64,000 bases of DNA from Myxococcus stipitatus. GTDB lineage: Bacteria; Myxococcota; Myxococcia; Myxococcales; Myxococcaceae. The notes beneath the pieces were generated by a model. That model searched no databases. It was not told the DNA's origin and worked only from the letters and a program-made list of their open reading frames with translations. Within the stretch, counting starts at the first letter, position 1, and the number at the start of each line of letters is the position of its first letter. Location of the stretch: NCBI RefSeq assembly GCF_038561935.1, contig NZ_CP102770.1:4216001-4280000 (forward strand), written 5' to 3'. Positions 19,311-28,194 of the stretch are shown here, piece after piece. A program made the position numbers and the translations under genes.

Positions 19311-20098
19311 GATGAGGTCCCTCGGGCGCTTTGTGGCAGTACTCGTCGCCGTACTGGCGGCGGAAGGCGGGGTGGCAGAACACGGTGCGCGCGTCGCCCA
19401 CGACGAAGGCGGACGTCTCCCGGTCCACGAAGAGCAGCACGTCCGCGTGCTCGGCGGCGACCTCCAGGTCGTGGCACACCACCACGACGCCCTGGCCCCG
19501 CTGGCGCGCGAGCGAACACAGCCGCTGCATCGTCTCGCGCTCGGCGACGGCGTCCATCGCGGCGGTGGGCTCGTCCAGCAGCACCATGTCCGCCTCGGTG
19601 GCGATGAGCCGGGCCAGGAGCGTGCGCTGCTTCTGGCCCTCGGACAGCTCGCGGTAGGGCCTTCCCGCGATGGCCTTCGCGCCCGCGGTCTCCAGCGCCG
19701 CCTCCACGGTGTCCCGGTCCACCTTCCGGGCGAAGGGCCACAGGAAGCTCCAGCCTCGCAGCCGGCCCCACGCGGTCAGCTCCCGCGCCCGCAGCGGCAG
19801 GAGCGAGTCGATGCCGGAGGTCTGCGGGACATAGGCGCTGCGCATCTCCGGATGGCCCCGGGTGATGCTGCCGGACACCGGGTCGATCATCCCCAGGAGC
19901 GTCTTGAACCAGGTGCTCTTGCCGGAGCCGTTGCGGCCGACGACGGCGACGAACTCGCCGCGGCGGATGACCATGTTGATGGGCGGCAACATGGCCTTGT
20001 CGTTGTAGCCGATGACCAGGTCGGTGCAGGTGAGCAGCGGCTCGCCCAGCTTGAAGGTGGGGGGCACCGAGTGCGCGGTGGCCTCGGTCCCTGTGGGC

Positions 20099-20112
<14 letters not shown>
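19291..20112 (-). CDS. znuC: Zinc/manganese ABC importer, ATPase (ZnuC-like)
   Basis: A 273-residue ABC ATPase: Walker A GRNGSGKST, signature LSEGQKQRTLLAR, Walker B ADMVLLDEPTAAMD, and the switch His in VVVCHDLE. It drives metal import through the ZnuB-like permease. It overlaps the lipoprotein gene upstream (14 bp) and znuB downstream (20 bp), indicating tight co-translation. Confidence 0.92.
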
Positions 20113-20956
<844 letters not shown>

Positions 20957-20959
20957 GAC

Positions 20960-21886
20960 TCAGCCCCCCTTCCCAGCGGTGAGGGCCTTCTCCAGGTTGC
21001 CCACCATCTCGTTGATGTGCTGGATGTACGTCTCGCCCGCGCGGAAGTCGGTGCCGCCGTGCAGGACGACCAGCTGCGCGGGAATCATGTTGGCGACCAT
21101 CTTGGCTTCGCGGTCGTTGTAGTAGCTCTCGATGAGCACCATGCGGACCTTGCGCTGGCGCGACTGCACCAGGACCTGGGCCACGTGGGACGGGTTGGGC
21201 GGGATGCCCGGCTTGGGCTCGAGGAACGCGATGGGCTCGAAGCCCAGCCAGTCCGCCAGGTACGGCGTCGTCCGGTGGAACGCGATGACGGGGACTCCCT
21301 TGAGGCCGGCCAGCCGCTGCTCCCAGCCCGCGCGCGCCGCATCCAGCTCGGTGACGAACCGGGTCGCGTTGGCGCGGTAGGTGCCGGCGTTCTTGGAGTC
21401 GAGCTGTGCCAGCCGCTCGGCGATTCCGCGGGCCACCGCCGCGGCCTGACGCGGGTCATAGAGGTAGTGGGGATTGCCGCCGGGGTGCACGTCGCCTTCG
21501 CTGCGGTCCACCTTGGTGGCGGGGACCTCCAACAGCCGGACGAACTGCGAGGCGTTGAGGAAGCCCGCATTGCCCACCTGGATGCGGGGGTTGCGCGAGC
21601 CGGTCTGGAGATTGGGCAGCCAGCCGATCTCCAGGTCCAGGCCCACGGAGATGAGCAGGTCGGCGTTGCGCAGCGCGAGCGCGAGGCTGGGCTTCGCGTC
21701 CACGCGGTGCGGGTCCTGGCTCCCCAGGGCCATGGACTGCACCTGGACCAGGTCTCCGCCCACCGCCTTGGTCAGCGCGGCGAGGTCGGGGAGGGTGGTG
21801 ACGACGTTGACGGCCGCGCGAGCAGGCACGGCGATGAGCAGGGAGAGCGCGGCGCACAGGGCCGCGACGAATCGGAATTGACGCAT
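20960..21886 (-). CDS. znuA: Zinc/manganese ABC importer, periplasmic binding protein (ZnuA-like)
   Basis: A 308-residue exported protein of the cluster A-I (ZnuA/TroA) family with signal peptide ending PARA near residue 24. The three His ligands are visible at H60 (GSQDPH), H140 (GGNPHYLYDP) and H204 (IAFHRTTPYL). The fourth position reads LIESYYND, with E253. There is no His-rich loop of the E. coli ZnuA kind, so zinc versus manganese is not settled by this gene alone. I chose ATG 21886, which opens the signal peptide; an in-frame ATG at 21922 would overlap the upstream gene. Confidence 0.9.
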   Translation of the reverse strand: MRQFRFVAALCAALSLLIAVPARAAVNVVTTLPDLAALTKAVGGDLVQVQSMALGSQDPHRVDAKPSLALALRNADLLISVGLDLEIGWLPNLQTGSRNPRIQVGNAGFLNASQFVRLLEVPATKVDRSEGDVHPGGNPHYLYDPRQAAAVARGIAERLAQLDSKNAGTYRANATRFVTELDAARAGWEQRLAGLKGVPVIAFHRTTPYLADWLGFEPIAFLEPKPGIPPNPSHVAQVLVQSRQRKVRMVLIESYYNDREAKMVANMIPAQLVVLHGGTDFRAGETYIQHINEMVGNLEKALTAGKGG

Positions 21887-21911
21887 GGGGCAGGGCTCCC
21901 GTGAAAGAGGT

Positions 21912-23276
21912 TCAGAACGCATGGGCGCCGTGGGCGCCGGTCACCAGCTCGAGGGCGAGGAACACCGAGTAGTCCGCCTCGTCCCTCCACCGCGCGTGGT
22001 CTCTGGCCGCTTGCAGCCGCAGCCGTGAGAACTCGGTGGGCCAGAAGGACACGTTGGCGGAGATGCGGTCGCGGTTCTTCGTCCACTCCGGGTCCAGCGG
22101 ATCCTCGGCGACCTCGCCGTTCTCTCCGCGCGCCGGTGTGCCGAGCTCGTAGCGCGCGGCGGCGGCCCAGCGCTGGGAGAAGCGCCACGCGGCCTGGGCG
22201 TAGCCATTGAAGTCCGTCAGCACGTCCTTGGGCACCTGCCGGCGGCGGTAGAAGGTCTCCACCTGGAAGGTGACGAGCGTGGTGCTGGCCTCGGTGATGG
22301 GCCGGTAGCGCAGGTACACGTCGGTGCCGTAGAGGTCCGTGCGGTTGCGGTAGCCGGTGGGGTTGGGCCCCGTCGCGACGGACAGGCCCCACATCAGTGA
22401 CAGGTCATCCGTCAGCGGGAAGAACTGCTTCACCACTCCCGTGGCCTGGAGGTCCAGCGGGGACAGGACGCGGTCATTCGACGCGGCCAGGAAGCTGCGG
22501 GCGGTGGCCTCGCCCGTGGCATCGGTGAGGCTTCCGGTGAGCTCCACGAACCAGGGCAGCGGCGTGAGCCACGAGAGCTCCACGCCCAGGCCGCGGTTGC
22601 CCTCGCCGCCGAACACGCGGCTGAGCGCGAAGGGCTGGTCCGCGAAGTCCCACGCGTGTGGGTGGGTCGGATTCAGTCGGCCGAAGCGGGTGAGGAACTG
22701 GCCCGCGCGGACCTGGAGGCTCGCGGGCAGGGCCAGCGTGGTGCCGTAGGCCTCCTCGATTTCGACGCCGAACTGGCTGTAGACGATGTTCGCGTCGAAG
22801 CGGAAGTAGGGGTCCACCACCGAGCCGATGGACAGCTCCAGCTGCTGCAGGTTGAAGCCGTTGCGGGACGGGTCATGGGCGCCGCCCTGCAGGGGCTCCT
22901 TGGACGTGAACGCCGCGGCGGCGAGGTCCAGGATGAAGCTCATGTCCAGGAGGTTGGTGCCGCTGCCGGACCCGGGAATGGACAGCGGGAGCCCTCCACC
23001 TGGAGTGGCGGTGGGCGGCGCGGACGTGGTGGCGGGGACACCCGATTGGGTGTCGCCACCGAAGGCCTTCTCGATTTCGGCCAGCTCTTCGGGGGTGAGG
23101 CCGGGGGGCGCTTCTTCAGCCGAGCCCGCATCGGCGCCCGCATCGGGTTCCGGGATGCCGGCATCGGGCGAGGGTGAGGGGACGGATTCCTGCGCCGAGG
23201 CGGAGGCCGTGGACAACAGGACCAGGAAGGATGCGACGACCAGCGCGACGCGCGGACGACGTGAGACGGGGGACAC
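21912..23276 (-). CDS. Outer-membrane beta-barrel of the zinc cluster
   Basis: A 454-residue exported protein. The signal peptide (RVALVVASFLVLLSTASASA) is followed by an acidic Pro/Asp linker and a Gly/Pro-rich segment. A porin-like barrel follows from residue ~130, with alternating strands and aromatic girdles (FNLQQLELSIGSVVDPYFRF, LQVRAGQFLTRFGRLNPTHP, TLVTFQVETFYRRRQ) and a C-terminal aromatic Phe. There is no TonB box or plug that I can recognise. Cotranscription with znuA suggests that it passes zinc or a zinc complex across the outer membrane. GTG 23276 has GAGGAG upstream. Confidence 0.75.
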   Translation of the reverse strand: MSPVSRRPRVALVVASFLVLLSTASASAQESVPSPSPDAGIPEPDAGADAGSAEEAPPGLTPEELAEIEKAFGGDTQSGVPATTSAPPTATPGGGLPLSIPGSGSGTNLLDMSFILDLAAAAFTSKEPLQGGAHDPSRNGFNLQQLELSIGSVVDPYFRFDANIVYSQFGVEIEEAYGTTLALPASLQVRAGQFLTRFGRLNPTHPHAWDFADQPFALSRVFGGEGNRGLGVELSWLTPLPWFVELTGSLTDATGEATARSFLAASNDRVLSPLDLQATGVVKQFFPLTDDLSLMWGLSVATGPNPTGYRNRTDLYGTDVYLRYRPITEASTTLVTFQVETFYRRRQVPKDVLTDFNGYAQAAWRFSQRWAAAARYELGTPARGENGEVAEDPLDPEWTKNRDRISANVSFWPTEFSRLRLQAARDHARWRDEADYSVFLALELVTGAHGAHAF

Positions 23277-23354
23277 GTGAATGCTCCTCGAGCTTGGACG
23301 TGCGCATGCGCGGACGTCCAACGCCAATGACCTGACTGCGACTGCGGACGCGAC

Positions 23355-23780
23355 TCAGGCGTGCGCGGGCGGTGAGGACTTGGGCGCGATGTCGAGGATG
23401 GAGAGGGGCGGGCTGACGTGAGGCGGCGCGGTGGTGGGGCTGCTCACCGTGAGCCGGGCCAGGGTCCACGTCGACGGAGCGTTGAAGAGCAGCTCGTCGC
23501 GCGTGCCCGAGGTCAGCAGCGGGCACGTCTCGTGGTTGAGGCGTGCCGGGTCCGTGCCGCCGGCGACCGTGGCATAGAGCTGCGCCTGCTTCTCGGGGGC
23601 GAGCCGCGCCTGAATCGCCCCCGTGCCTTTCGCCGTCTCCTCGAACGTCTGATGTTCGGGGCAGAAGCGGTGCGCGTGGGCGTCCCGGGCGTGGAGCAGG
23701 GTGCCCAGCGGCTGCAACGCCCACAGCACGACGAGCAACGTCGCGGTGCCGCGGGCGAAGGTATGGGCGCGCTGGGTCAT
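23355..23780 (-). CDS. Small exported His/Cys protein heading the zinc cluster
   Basis: 141 residues. Hydrophobic segment ATLLVVLWALQPLGTLLHA is followed at once by RDAHAHRFCPEHQTFEE and later LNHETCPLL, then a Pro-rich tail ending PPLSILDIAPKSSPP. It has the same plan as the gene at 12502-12936 and the same gene-first position in a metal-type set. I infer a periplasmic metal-binding or metal-sensing partner. It is first in the operon, 78 bp before the barrel gene. A promoter lies 22 bp upstream of its ATG. Confidence 0.65.
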   Translation of the reverse strand: MTQRAHTFARGTATLLVVLWALQPLGTLLHARDAHAHRFCPEHQTFEETAKGTGAIQARLAPEKQAQLYATVAGGTDPARLNHETCPLLTSGTRDELLFNAPSTWTLARLTVSSPTTAPPHVSPPLSILDIAPKSSPPAHA

Positions 23781-23801
23781 CGGAAAGTGGACCGCCCGGT
23801 T

Positions 23802-23830
23802 GCTCTACTGAGGGCCCCCGGGAGAGTCAA
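23802..23830 (-). promoter_or_regulatory. Promoter of the zinc cluster
   Basis: On the minus strand, TTGACT, a 17-bp spacer containing GGGGGCCC, and TAGAGC. I see no match to the known proteobacterial Zur box. The symmetric GGGCCC in the spacer could be an operator. Confidence 0.45.
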
Positions 23831-23886
23831 GACAGGCTAACACGGCCGAGGGACGGACACTGAAGTCCCGCGAGAGATTCACCCCG

Positions 23887-24267
23887 ATGTTCCGCCACCA
23901 CTGGGGCGGGGGAGACACCTGGATGGATGAAGGACAACCAGACGGGCGATTCATTCCGGTGGCTCGGCTCGATGCGTTGGACGCGCGAGGTCGGACGGTG
24001 GTCCACGTGGGCACGGTCCGGGTGCTGCTCGTCCGCGTGGACGGGCGGCTGCATGCCCTGGAAGACACGTGTCCCCACCGAGGCGGCTCGTTGTCCGAGG
24101 GCGACCTGGACGGGCACCTGCTGCATTGCCCGCTGCACGCGTGGCCCTTCGATGTGCGCACGGGGCACTGCCCTTGGCGGGCCGAGGCCCGCATCCGCAT
24201 CTACGACGTGAGTGTGCGAGGTGAGGAGATCCTCATCGCCGCATCGGATAGCGTGGCTGCCCGTTGA
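23887..24267 (+). CDS. Rieske [2Fe-2S] protein
   Basis: A 126-residue (or 114, from ATG 23923) soluble Rieske ferredoxin of the NirD/biphenyl-dioxygenase-ferredoxin type. Both cluster boxes are present: CPHRGGSLSEG and CPLHAWPFDVRTG. No transmembrane anchor or oxygenase domain is fused. ATG 23923 has GGGGGAG 9 nt upstream and may be the real start. It is divergent from the zinc cluster and followed 31 bp later by folE. Confidence 0.88.
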   Translation: MFRHHWGGGDTWMDEGQPDGRFIPVARLDALDARGRTVVHVGTVRVLLVRVDGRLHALEDTCPHRGGSLSEGDLDGHLLHCPLHAWPFDVRTGHCPWRAEARIRIYDVSVRGEEILIAASDSVAAR

Positions 24268-24298
24268 GTGCCCGCCTCCTTGTAGGAGTCTCGTTCCT

Positions 24299-24931
24299 GT
24301 GACCTCGTCCAAAGCACGCACCCGCAGAGCCCCCGTTCCGCCGCCTCCCGTGAGCGTGCCGGACCCTGTCGCCATGGCCGCCGCGGTGAAGGCCTTCCTG
24401 CACGCGGCGGGATTGCCCCTCCAGGACGCGAACCTGGTGGACACGCCCCAGCGCGTGGCCGACGCCTGGTGCCGCGACTTCCTGGATGGCTACGCCAAGA
24501 CGCCCGAGGAGGTGCTCGGAAAGACCTTCCCCATGCCTCGGGGCTCATCGCGGGAGCTGGTGGTGGTGACGAACCTCCGCTTCCATTCGATGTGCCCGCA
24601 CCATCTCTTGCCCGTGACGGGCGTGGCCCATGTGGCCTACGTGCCGGGCAAGCAGGTGGCGGGCTTCGGGCGGCTGTCCGCGCTGGTGGATTGCTACGCG
24701 CACCGCCTCATCCTCCAGGAGGACCTGGCCCGCGAGGTGGCCAGCTCCCTGGCTCGAGTGCTGGGCAGCCCCGGCACCGCGTGTGTCATTGAAGCGGAGC
24801 AGGCGTGTCTGCGCATGCGTGGGGCCCAGCAGCGTGATGCCATCACCCACGCGGAGGCCTATGAGGGGGTGCTTCGCCAGGATGGTGCCCTGCGCCGCGA
24901 GCTGTGGGCCCGACTGGGAGCCCGGCGATGA
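24299..24931 (+). CDS. folE: Divergent GTP cyclohydrolase I
   Basis: Makes 7,8-dihydroneopterin triphosphate from GTP, first step of folate synthesis. The 210-residue protein has the core SMCPHHLLPVTGVAHVAYVP (zinc ligands C99 and H102 by alignment from memory with E. coli C110 and H113) and C170 in the EAEQACLRMRG segment (E. coli C181). The catalytic His of the usual VHYCM motif (E. coli H179) is replaced by Gln168. The usual C-terminal TTTTSL element reads AITHAEAYEG. GTG 24299 is the likely start; nearer GTG codons cannot be excluded. Its stop overlaps the next start (ATGA). Confidence 0.82.
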   Translation: MTSSKARTRRAPVPPPPVSVPDPVAMAAAVKAFLHAAGLPLQDANLVDTPQRVADAWCRDFLDGYAKTPEEVLGKTFPMPRGSSRELVVVTNLRFHSMCPHHLLPVTGVAHVAYVPGKQVAGFGRLSALVDCYAHRLILQEDLAREVASSLARVLGSPGTACVIEAEQACLRMRGAQQRDAITHAEAYEGVLRQDGALRRELWARLGARR

Positions 24932-26355
24932 GTGAAGTCTCCGCGCGGCCCGCTCGTGTGGACCCGGAGCGGGTGGCGCGGGTGCGCGAGGCCCTGGCGG
25001 ACGTCCTCTCCCCCGGGCAGTGGCGGCAGGACACCGAGACGCTCGCCGCCTATGGCCGCGACGAGTCCGACAGTGGCGTCTTCCCTCCAGACGGAGTCGT
25101 GTTCCCCGAGAGCACGGCGCAGGTGTCCGCCATCTTCAAGGCCTGCGTGGCGCACGGCGTGCCCTTCACGCCTTGCGGTGCCCGGAGCGGGAAGAGCGGC
25201 GGCTCGTTGCCTTTGAAGGGGGGCGTGGCGGTGAGCCTGGAGCGGATGAACCACATCCGCTCCATCTCCGCCGAGGACCTCACGGCGGTGGTGGAGCCCG
25301 GCGTGGTGACGGGCGACTTGATGAAGGCGGTGGAGGCCCAGGGCCTCTTCTATCCGCCGGACCCGAACTCGTGGGAGTTCTGCACGATGGGCGGCAACGT
25401 CGCGGAGAACGCGGGCGGGCCTCGCGCGCTCAAGTACGGCGTCACGCGCGACTACGTCATCGGCCTGGAGTGGGTGCTCCCGGATGGCGAAGTTGTCCGC
25501 GTGGGCCGGCGCACCATCAAGGGCGTGGCGGGCTACGACCTGGTGGGCCTCTTCGTGGGCTCGGAGGGGACCCTCGGCGTCGCGACGGAAATCACCGTGC
25601 AGCTCATTCCTTTGCCCCGAAAAGTCCTCACGGCGCTCGTGGTGTTTGCGTCCGTGCTGGAGGCCGCGCGGGCCGTGTCCGCGGTGCTCGCCGCGGGAAT
25701 CCTTCCGCGCTGCCTGGAGCTCATCGACGACGTGGCCCTGCGCGCGGTGGATGGGCGCGGCTTCTCGTTTCCATCAGGCGCCGGCTCCGCGCTCATCGTC
25801 GAAGTGGACGGCACGAGCGAGGAGTCGTTGCTGGAGGAACTGTCACGGGTCGGCGACATCTGCGCACAGCAAGGGGCTGCGCAGACGCTCGTCGCGCGGG
25901 ACGAGTCCCAGCGAGAGAAGCTGTGGGCCGTCCGCCGGGTGATCTCCCCCGCGCTGCGCGCCCTCAAGCCTCACAAGATTTCCGAGGACATCGTCGTTCC
26001 CCGCTCAAAAATTCCCGAAATCATCGAGCGACTGAAGTCCATGGGCGCGGAGCTGGGCCTCACCGTGGCCACGTATGGCCATGCGGGGGATGGAAATCTC
26101 CACGCCAACATCCTCTTCGAGGGGCCGCACCAACGTCCCTTGGTCGACGAAGCCCTTCGCCGCATGTTGGTGATGACGGTGGACCTGGGCGGGACGATCA
26201 CAGGCGAGCACGGTGTGGGCCTCGCGAAGCGGGAATTTCTCGCGCTCGAACAGGCGCCGGCACTGATTGAACTTCAACGGCGTCTCCAGTCCTTCTTCGA
26301 CCCATCAGGCTTGCTCAATCCGCAGAAAATCTTCCCGGCGCTCGTGCGTTCTTAG
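24928..26355 (+). CDS. FAD-linked oxidase, GlcD/D-lactate dehydrogenase type
   Basis: A 475-residue flavoprotein. The PCMH-type FAD-binding domain spans ~45-225 (TPCGARSGKSGGSLPLKGG, NSWEFCTMGGNVAENAGGPR). A C-terminal FAD-oxidase domain follows with YGHAGDGNLHANILF and EHGVGLAKREFL, the substrate-site His motifs of the glycolate/2-hydroxyacid oxidase family. The substrate is probably a D-2-hydroxyacid. ATG overlaps the folE stop, so it is translationally coupled to folE; a functional tie is not evident. Confidence 0.9.
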   Translation: MSEVSARPARVDPERVARVREALADVLSPGQWRQDTETLAAYGRDESDSGVFPPDGVVFPESTAQVSAIFKACVAHGVPFTPCGARSGKSGGSLPLKGGVAVSLERMNHIRSISAEDLTAVVEPGVVTGDLMKAVEAQGLFYPPDPNSWEFCTMGGNVAENAGGPRALKYGVTRDYVIGLEWVLPDGEVVRVGRRTIKGVAGYDLVGLFVGSEGTLGVATEITVQLIPLPRKVLTALVVFASVLEAARAVSAVLAAGILPRCLELIDDVALRAVDGRGFSFPSGAGSALIVEVDGTSEESLLEELSRVGDICAQQGAAQTLVARDESQREKLWAVRRVISPALRALKPHKISEDIVVPRSKIPEIIERLKSMGAELGLTVATYGHAGDGNLHANILFEGPHQRPLVDEALRRMLVMTVDLGGTITGEHGVGLAKREFLALEQAPALIELQRRLQSFFDPSGLLNPQKIFPALVRS

Positions 26356-26453
26356 TGAGTGTCAGGACGAGCACGTCGCGGACGTCGCGCTCCTCAACCT
26401 TGCAAGTCAGCGGAAGCGCATGCCCGCCCACCTCCAAGGGGCGCGGGTCGACA

Positions 26454-26473
26454 GTCGAAACAGATTTCGGCGA
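26454..26473. promoter_or_regulatory. Inverted repeat upstream of the sigma-factor gene
   Basis: GTCGAAA-CAGA-TTTCGGCGAC contains the perfect arms CGAAA/TTTCG. It lies about 100 bp before the sigma-factor ATG. It may be an operator; no regulator is assigned. Confidence 0.25.
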
Positions 26474-26572
26474 CGGAATGAGAAACCCTTTCGCTCGTTG
26501 GGCGTCCTAGAGGCAGGTGGACGCGAGTCGGCGGGGACGGCGCGTCCGGCATCGAACGGAGGACGGGAAATC

Positions 26573-27310
26573 ATGGCCAACTCGACGAAGTTTGCGGCGG
26601 AGGGCCTGTCGCAATATCTGCGTCATCTGGGGGGACACCAGCAACTGACGCGCGAGCAGGAGTACGAGCTGGCTCGCCGCGCTCGCAAGGGTGACGAGTC
26701 CGCAAGACAGACGCTCGCCACCTCCAACCTCGCCTTCGTGGTCGCGGTGGCGAAGAAGTTCGCCAACCGGGGCGCGCGACTGGATGACCTCATCCAGGAA
26801 GGCAACGTGGGTCTGATGAAGGCGATCGAGCACTTCGACCCCAAGAAGAACGTGCGCTTCGCGACGTACGCGGTGTGGTGGATTCGCGCCTACATCACCC
26901 GCTACTTGAAGGACAACCGCAGCCAGGTCCGTGGCGGCGAGGCCGAGCGCGGCAGCATGGTGGACTTCTCGCTGGATGCTTCCATCGACGAGGAGGGTGA
27001 GACGACCTTCCTGGACCGCTTGGAGGACGGCGGGCCGTCGCCTCAGGACGTGTTCCTCTCCAACGAGCAGGACACTGAAATCCAGGACGCGCTCACCAAG
27101 GTCCGCAAGCGCATTGGCGACCTGGGCTGGGACATCCTCACGGAGCGGCTGACGCAGGACAAGCCGCTGACGCTGGAGGAGCTGGGGCAGCGCTGGGGCG
27201 TGTCGCGCGAGCGCGTGCGCCAGGTGGAGCTCAAGACGAAGAACTTCCTGGAGCGCTACCTGTCGGCCTTCAACGAGAACGAAGAGCAGGCCTTCGTGGA
27301 CGCGGCCTGA
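26573..27310 (+). CDS. RNA polymerase sigma factor, sigma-70 family (RpoH/SigB-like)
   Basis: A 245-residue alternative sigma factor. Region 1.2/2.1 begins LSQYLRHLGGHQQLTREQEY. Region 2 is intact (LDDLIQEGNVGLMKAIEHFD, then NVRFATYAVWWIRAYITRYL, residues ~70-112). Region 4 is a helix-turn-helix at ~190-235 (LTLEELGQRWGVSRERVRQV). Region 1.1 is absent and the RpoH-type WWIRA core is present, as in the M. xanthus SigB/SigC group of heat-shock-like sigma factors used in development. I cannot say which paralogue it is. ATG 26573 follows GGAGGACGGGAAATC; the frame is open far upstream without a ribosome site. Confidence 0.88.
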   Translation: MANSTKFAAEGLSQYLRHLGGHQQLTREQEYELARRARKGDESARQTLATSNLAFVVAVAKKFANRGARLDDLIQEGNVGLMKAIEHFDPKKNVRFATYAVWWIRAYITRYLKDNRSQVRGGEAERGSMVDFSLDASIDEEGETTFLDRLEDGGPSPQDVFLSNEQDTEIQDALTKVRKRIGDLGWDILTERLTQDKPLTLEELGQRWGVSRERVRQVELKTKNFLERYLSAFNENEEQAFVDAA

Positions 27311-27342
27311 CGCTCGGCCCCACCTGGGGCGATGGACACACG

Positions 27343-27392
27343 GGGCGGGACTGGCAAGGTCTTCTGAGCTTGCTGGGCCCGCCCTTCGTTTT
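27343..27392 (+). terminator. Intrinsic terminator of the sigma-factor gene
   Basis: Outer stem GGGCGGG/CCCGCCC and inner stem CAAG/CTTG, followed by TTCGTTTT. Confidence 0.7.
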
Positions 27393-27400
27393 GACGGGGA

Positions 27401-27414
27401 ATGCGGATCCGCAT
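27401..27414. promoter_or_regulatory. 14-bp perfect palindrome upstream of the TPR-fadD operon
   Basis: ATGCGGATCCGCAT lies 40 bp before the ATG at 27454. Position and symmetry suit an operator for a dimeric regulator, perhaps controlling fatty-acid genes. Possible -35/-10 elements (TTGCGT and GTTAAT, 16-bp spacer) follow it. Confidence 0.4.
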
Positions 27415-27453
27415 GGTTTGCGTGCGGCCGAGCGTGCGTGTTAATCCCCGGTT

Positions 27454-28194
27454 ATGCGCCTGATTTTACTTGTGTTGTGCGTGCTCGTGGCCGGTTCGGC
27501 GGGGGCTGCGGAGACCGAGGTTCTGGCCAAGCTCGATGCTTTGCATGGCAAGCGAGCGGAGCCCGCCGCCGCGAAGGAGCTGGAGGCGGAGCTCAAGAAG
27601 GCACTCACGGCGGCCCCTGACGACTTCGAGCTGGTCTGGCGCCAGGCGCGCCTCCTCCAGTGGCAGGCGGACGGGGCCACGGCGGAGAAGCTCAAGAAGG
27701 TCCTGGGCCGGCAGACGTGGGACGCCGCGGAGAAGGCGGTGAAGCTGGCGCCTGAGCGCGTGGAAGGCCACTACTACGCGGCCGCCGGTATCGGCGCCTA
27801 CTCTCAGGCTGTGGGGGTGATGAAGGCGCTGGGCGAGGGGCTCGAGGGCAAGTTCAACGAGCGCATCGACACGGCCATCAAGATTGATTCCGACTTCGGC
27901 CTGGGCGCGCCGCTGCTCGTGAAGGGTCGCTACTTCTACGAGCTGCCGTGGCCCAAGAGAGACTTGGGCAAGTCGGCGGATTACTACCAGAGGGTCATCA
28001 AGAAGCACCCGGAGATGCTGCGTGCGTATCTCTTCCTCGCGGAGACACTCTTGAAGGACGACAAGGCCAAGGAGGCGCGCGATGCCATCCAGAAGGTGAA
28101 GCAGGGAAGCGTCGCGTATGACTCCGCGGAAGGTCAGCGCGTCCAGGAGTGGGCGAAGAAGGTCGATGCCGACATCGAGGAGGAGCTCAAGTGA
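27454..28194 (+). CDS. Exported TPR-type protein
   Basis: 246 residues with signal peptide MRLILLVLCVLVAGSAGAAE. The mature part is helical with TPR-like spacing (AAEKAVKLAPERVEGHYYAA, YYQRVIKKHPEMLRAYLFLA) and resembles the TatT/TRAP-associated TPR family, whose members escort hydrophobic small molecules in the periplasm. It overlaps the acyl-CoA ligase gene by 4 bp (GTGA). Together they suggest fatty-acid uptake followed by activation; this is inference from context. Confidence 0.75.
   Translation: MRLILLVLCVLVAGSAGAAETEVLAKLDALHGKRAEPAAAKELEAELKKALTAAPDDFELVWRQARLLQWQADGATAEKLKKVLGRQTWDAAEKAVKLAPERVEGHYYAAAGIGAYSQAVGVMKALGEGLEGKFNERIDTAIKIDSDFGLGAPLLVKGRYFYELPWPKRDLGKSADYYQRVIKKHPEMLRAYLFLAETLLKDDKAKEARDAIQKVKQGSVAYDSAEGQRVQEWAKKVDADIEEELK

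Noticed and set aside
23781..23886. Zur box before the zinc operon
   Set aside because: No sequence resembling the known 23-bp proteobacterial Zur palindrome is present; only a GGGCCC symmetric core in the promoter spacer.
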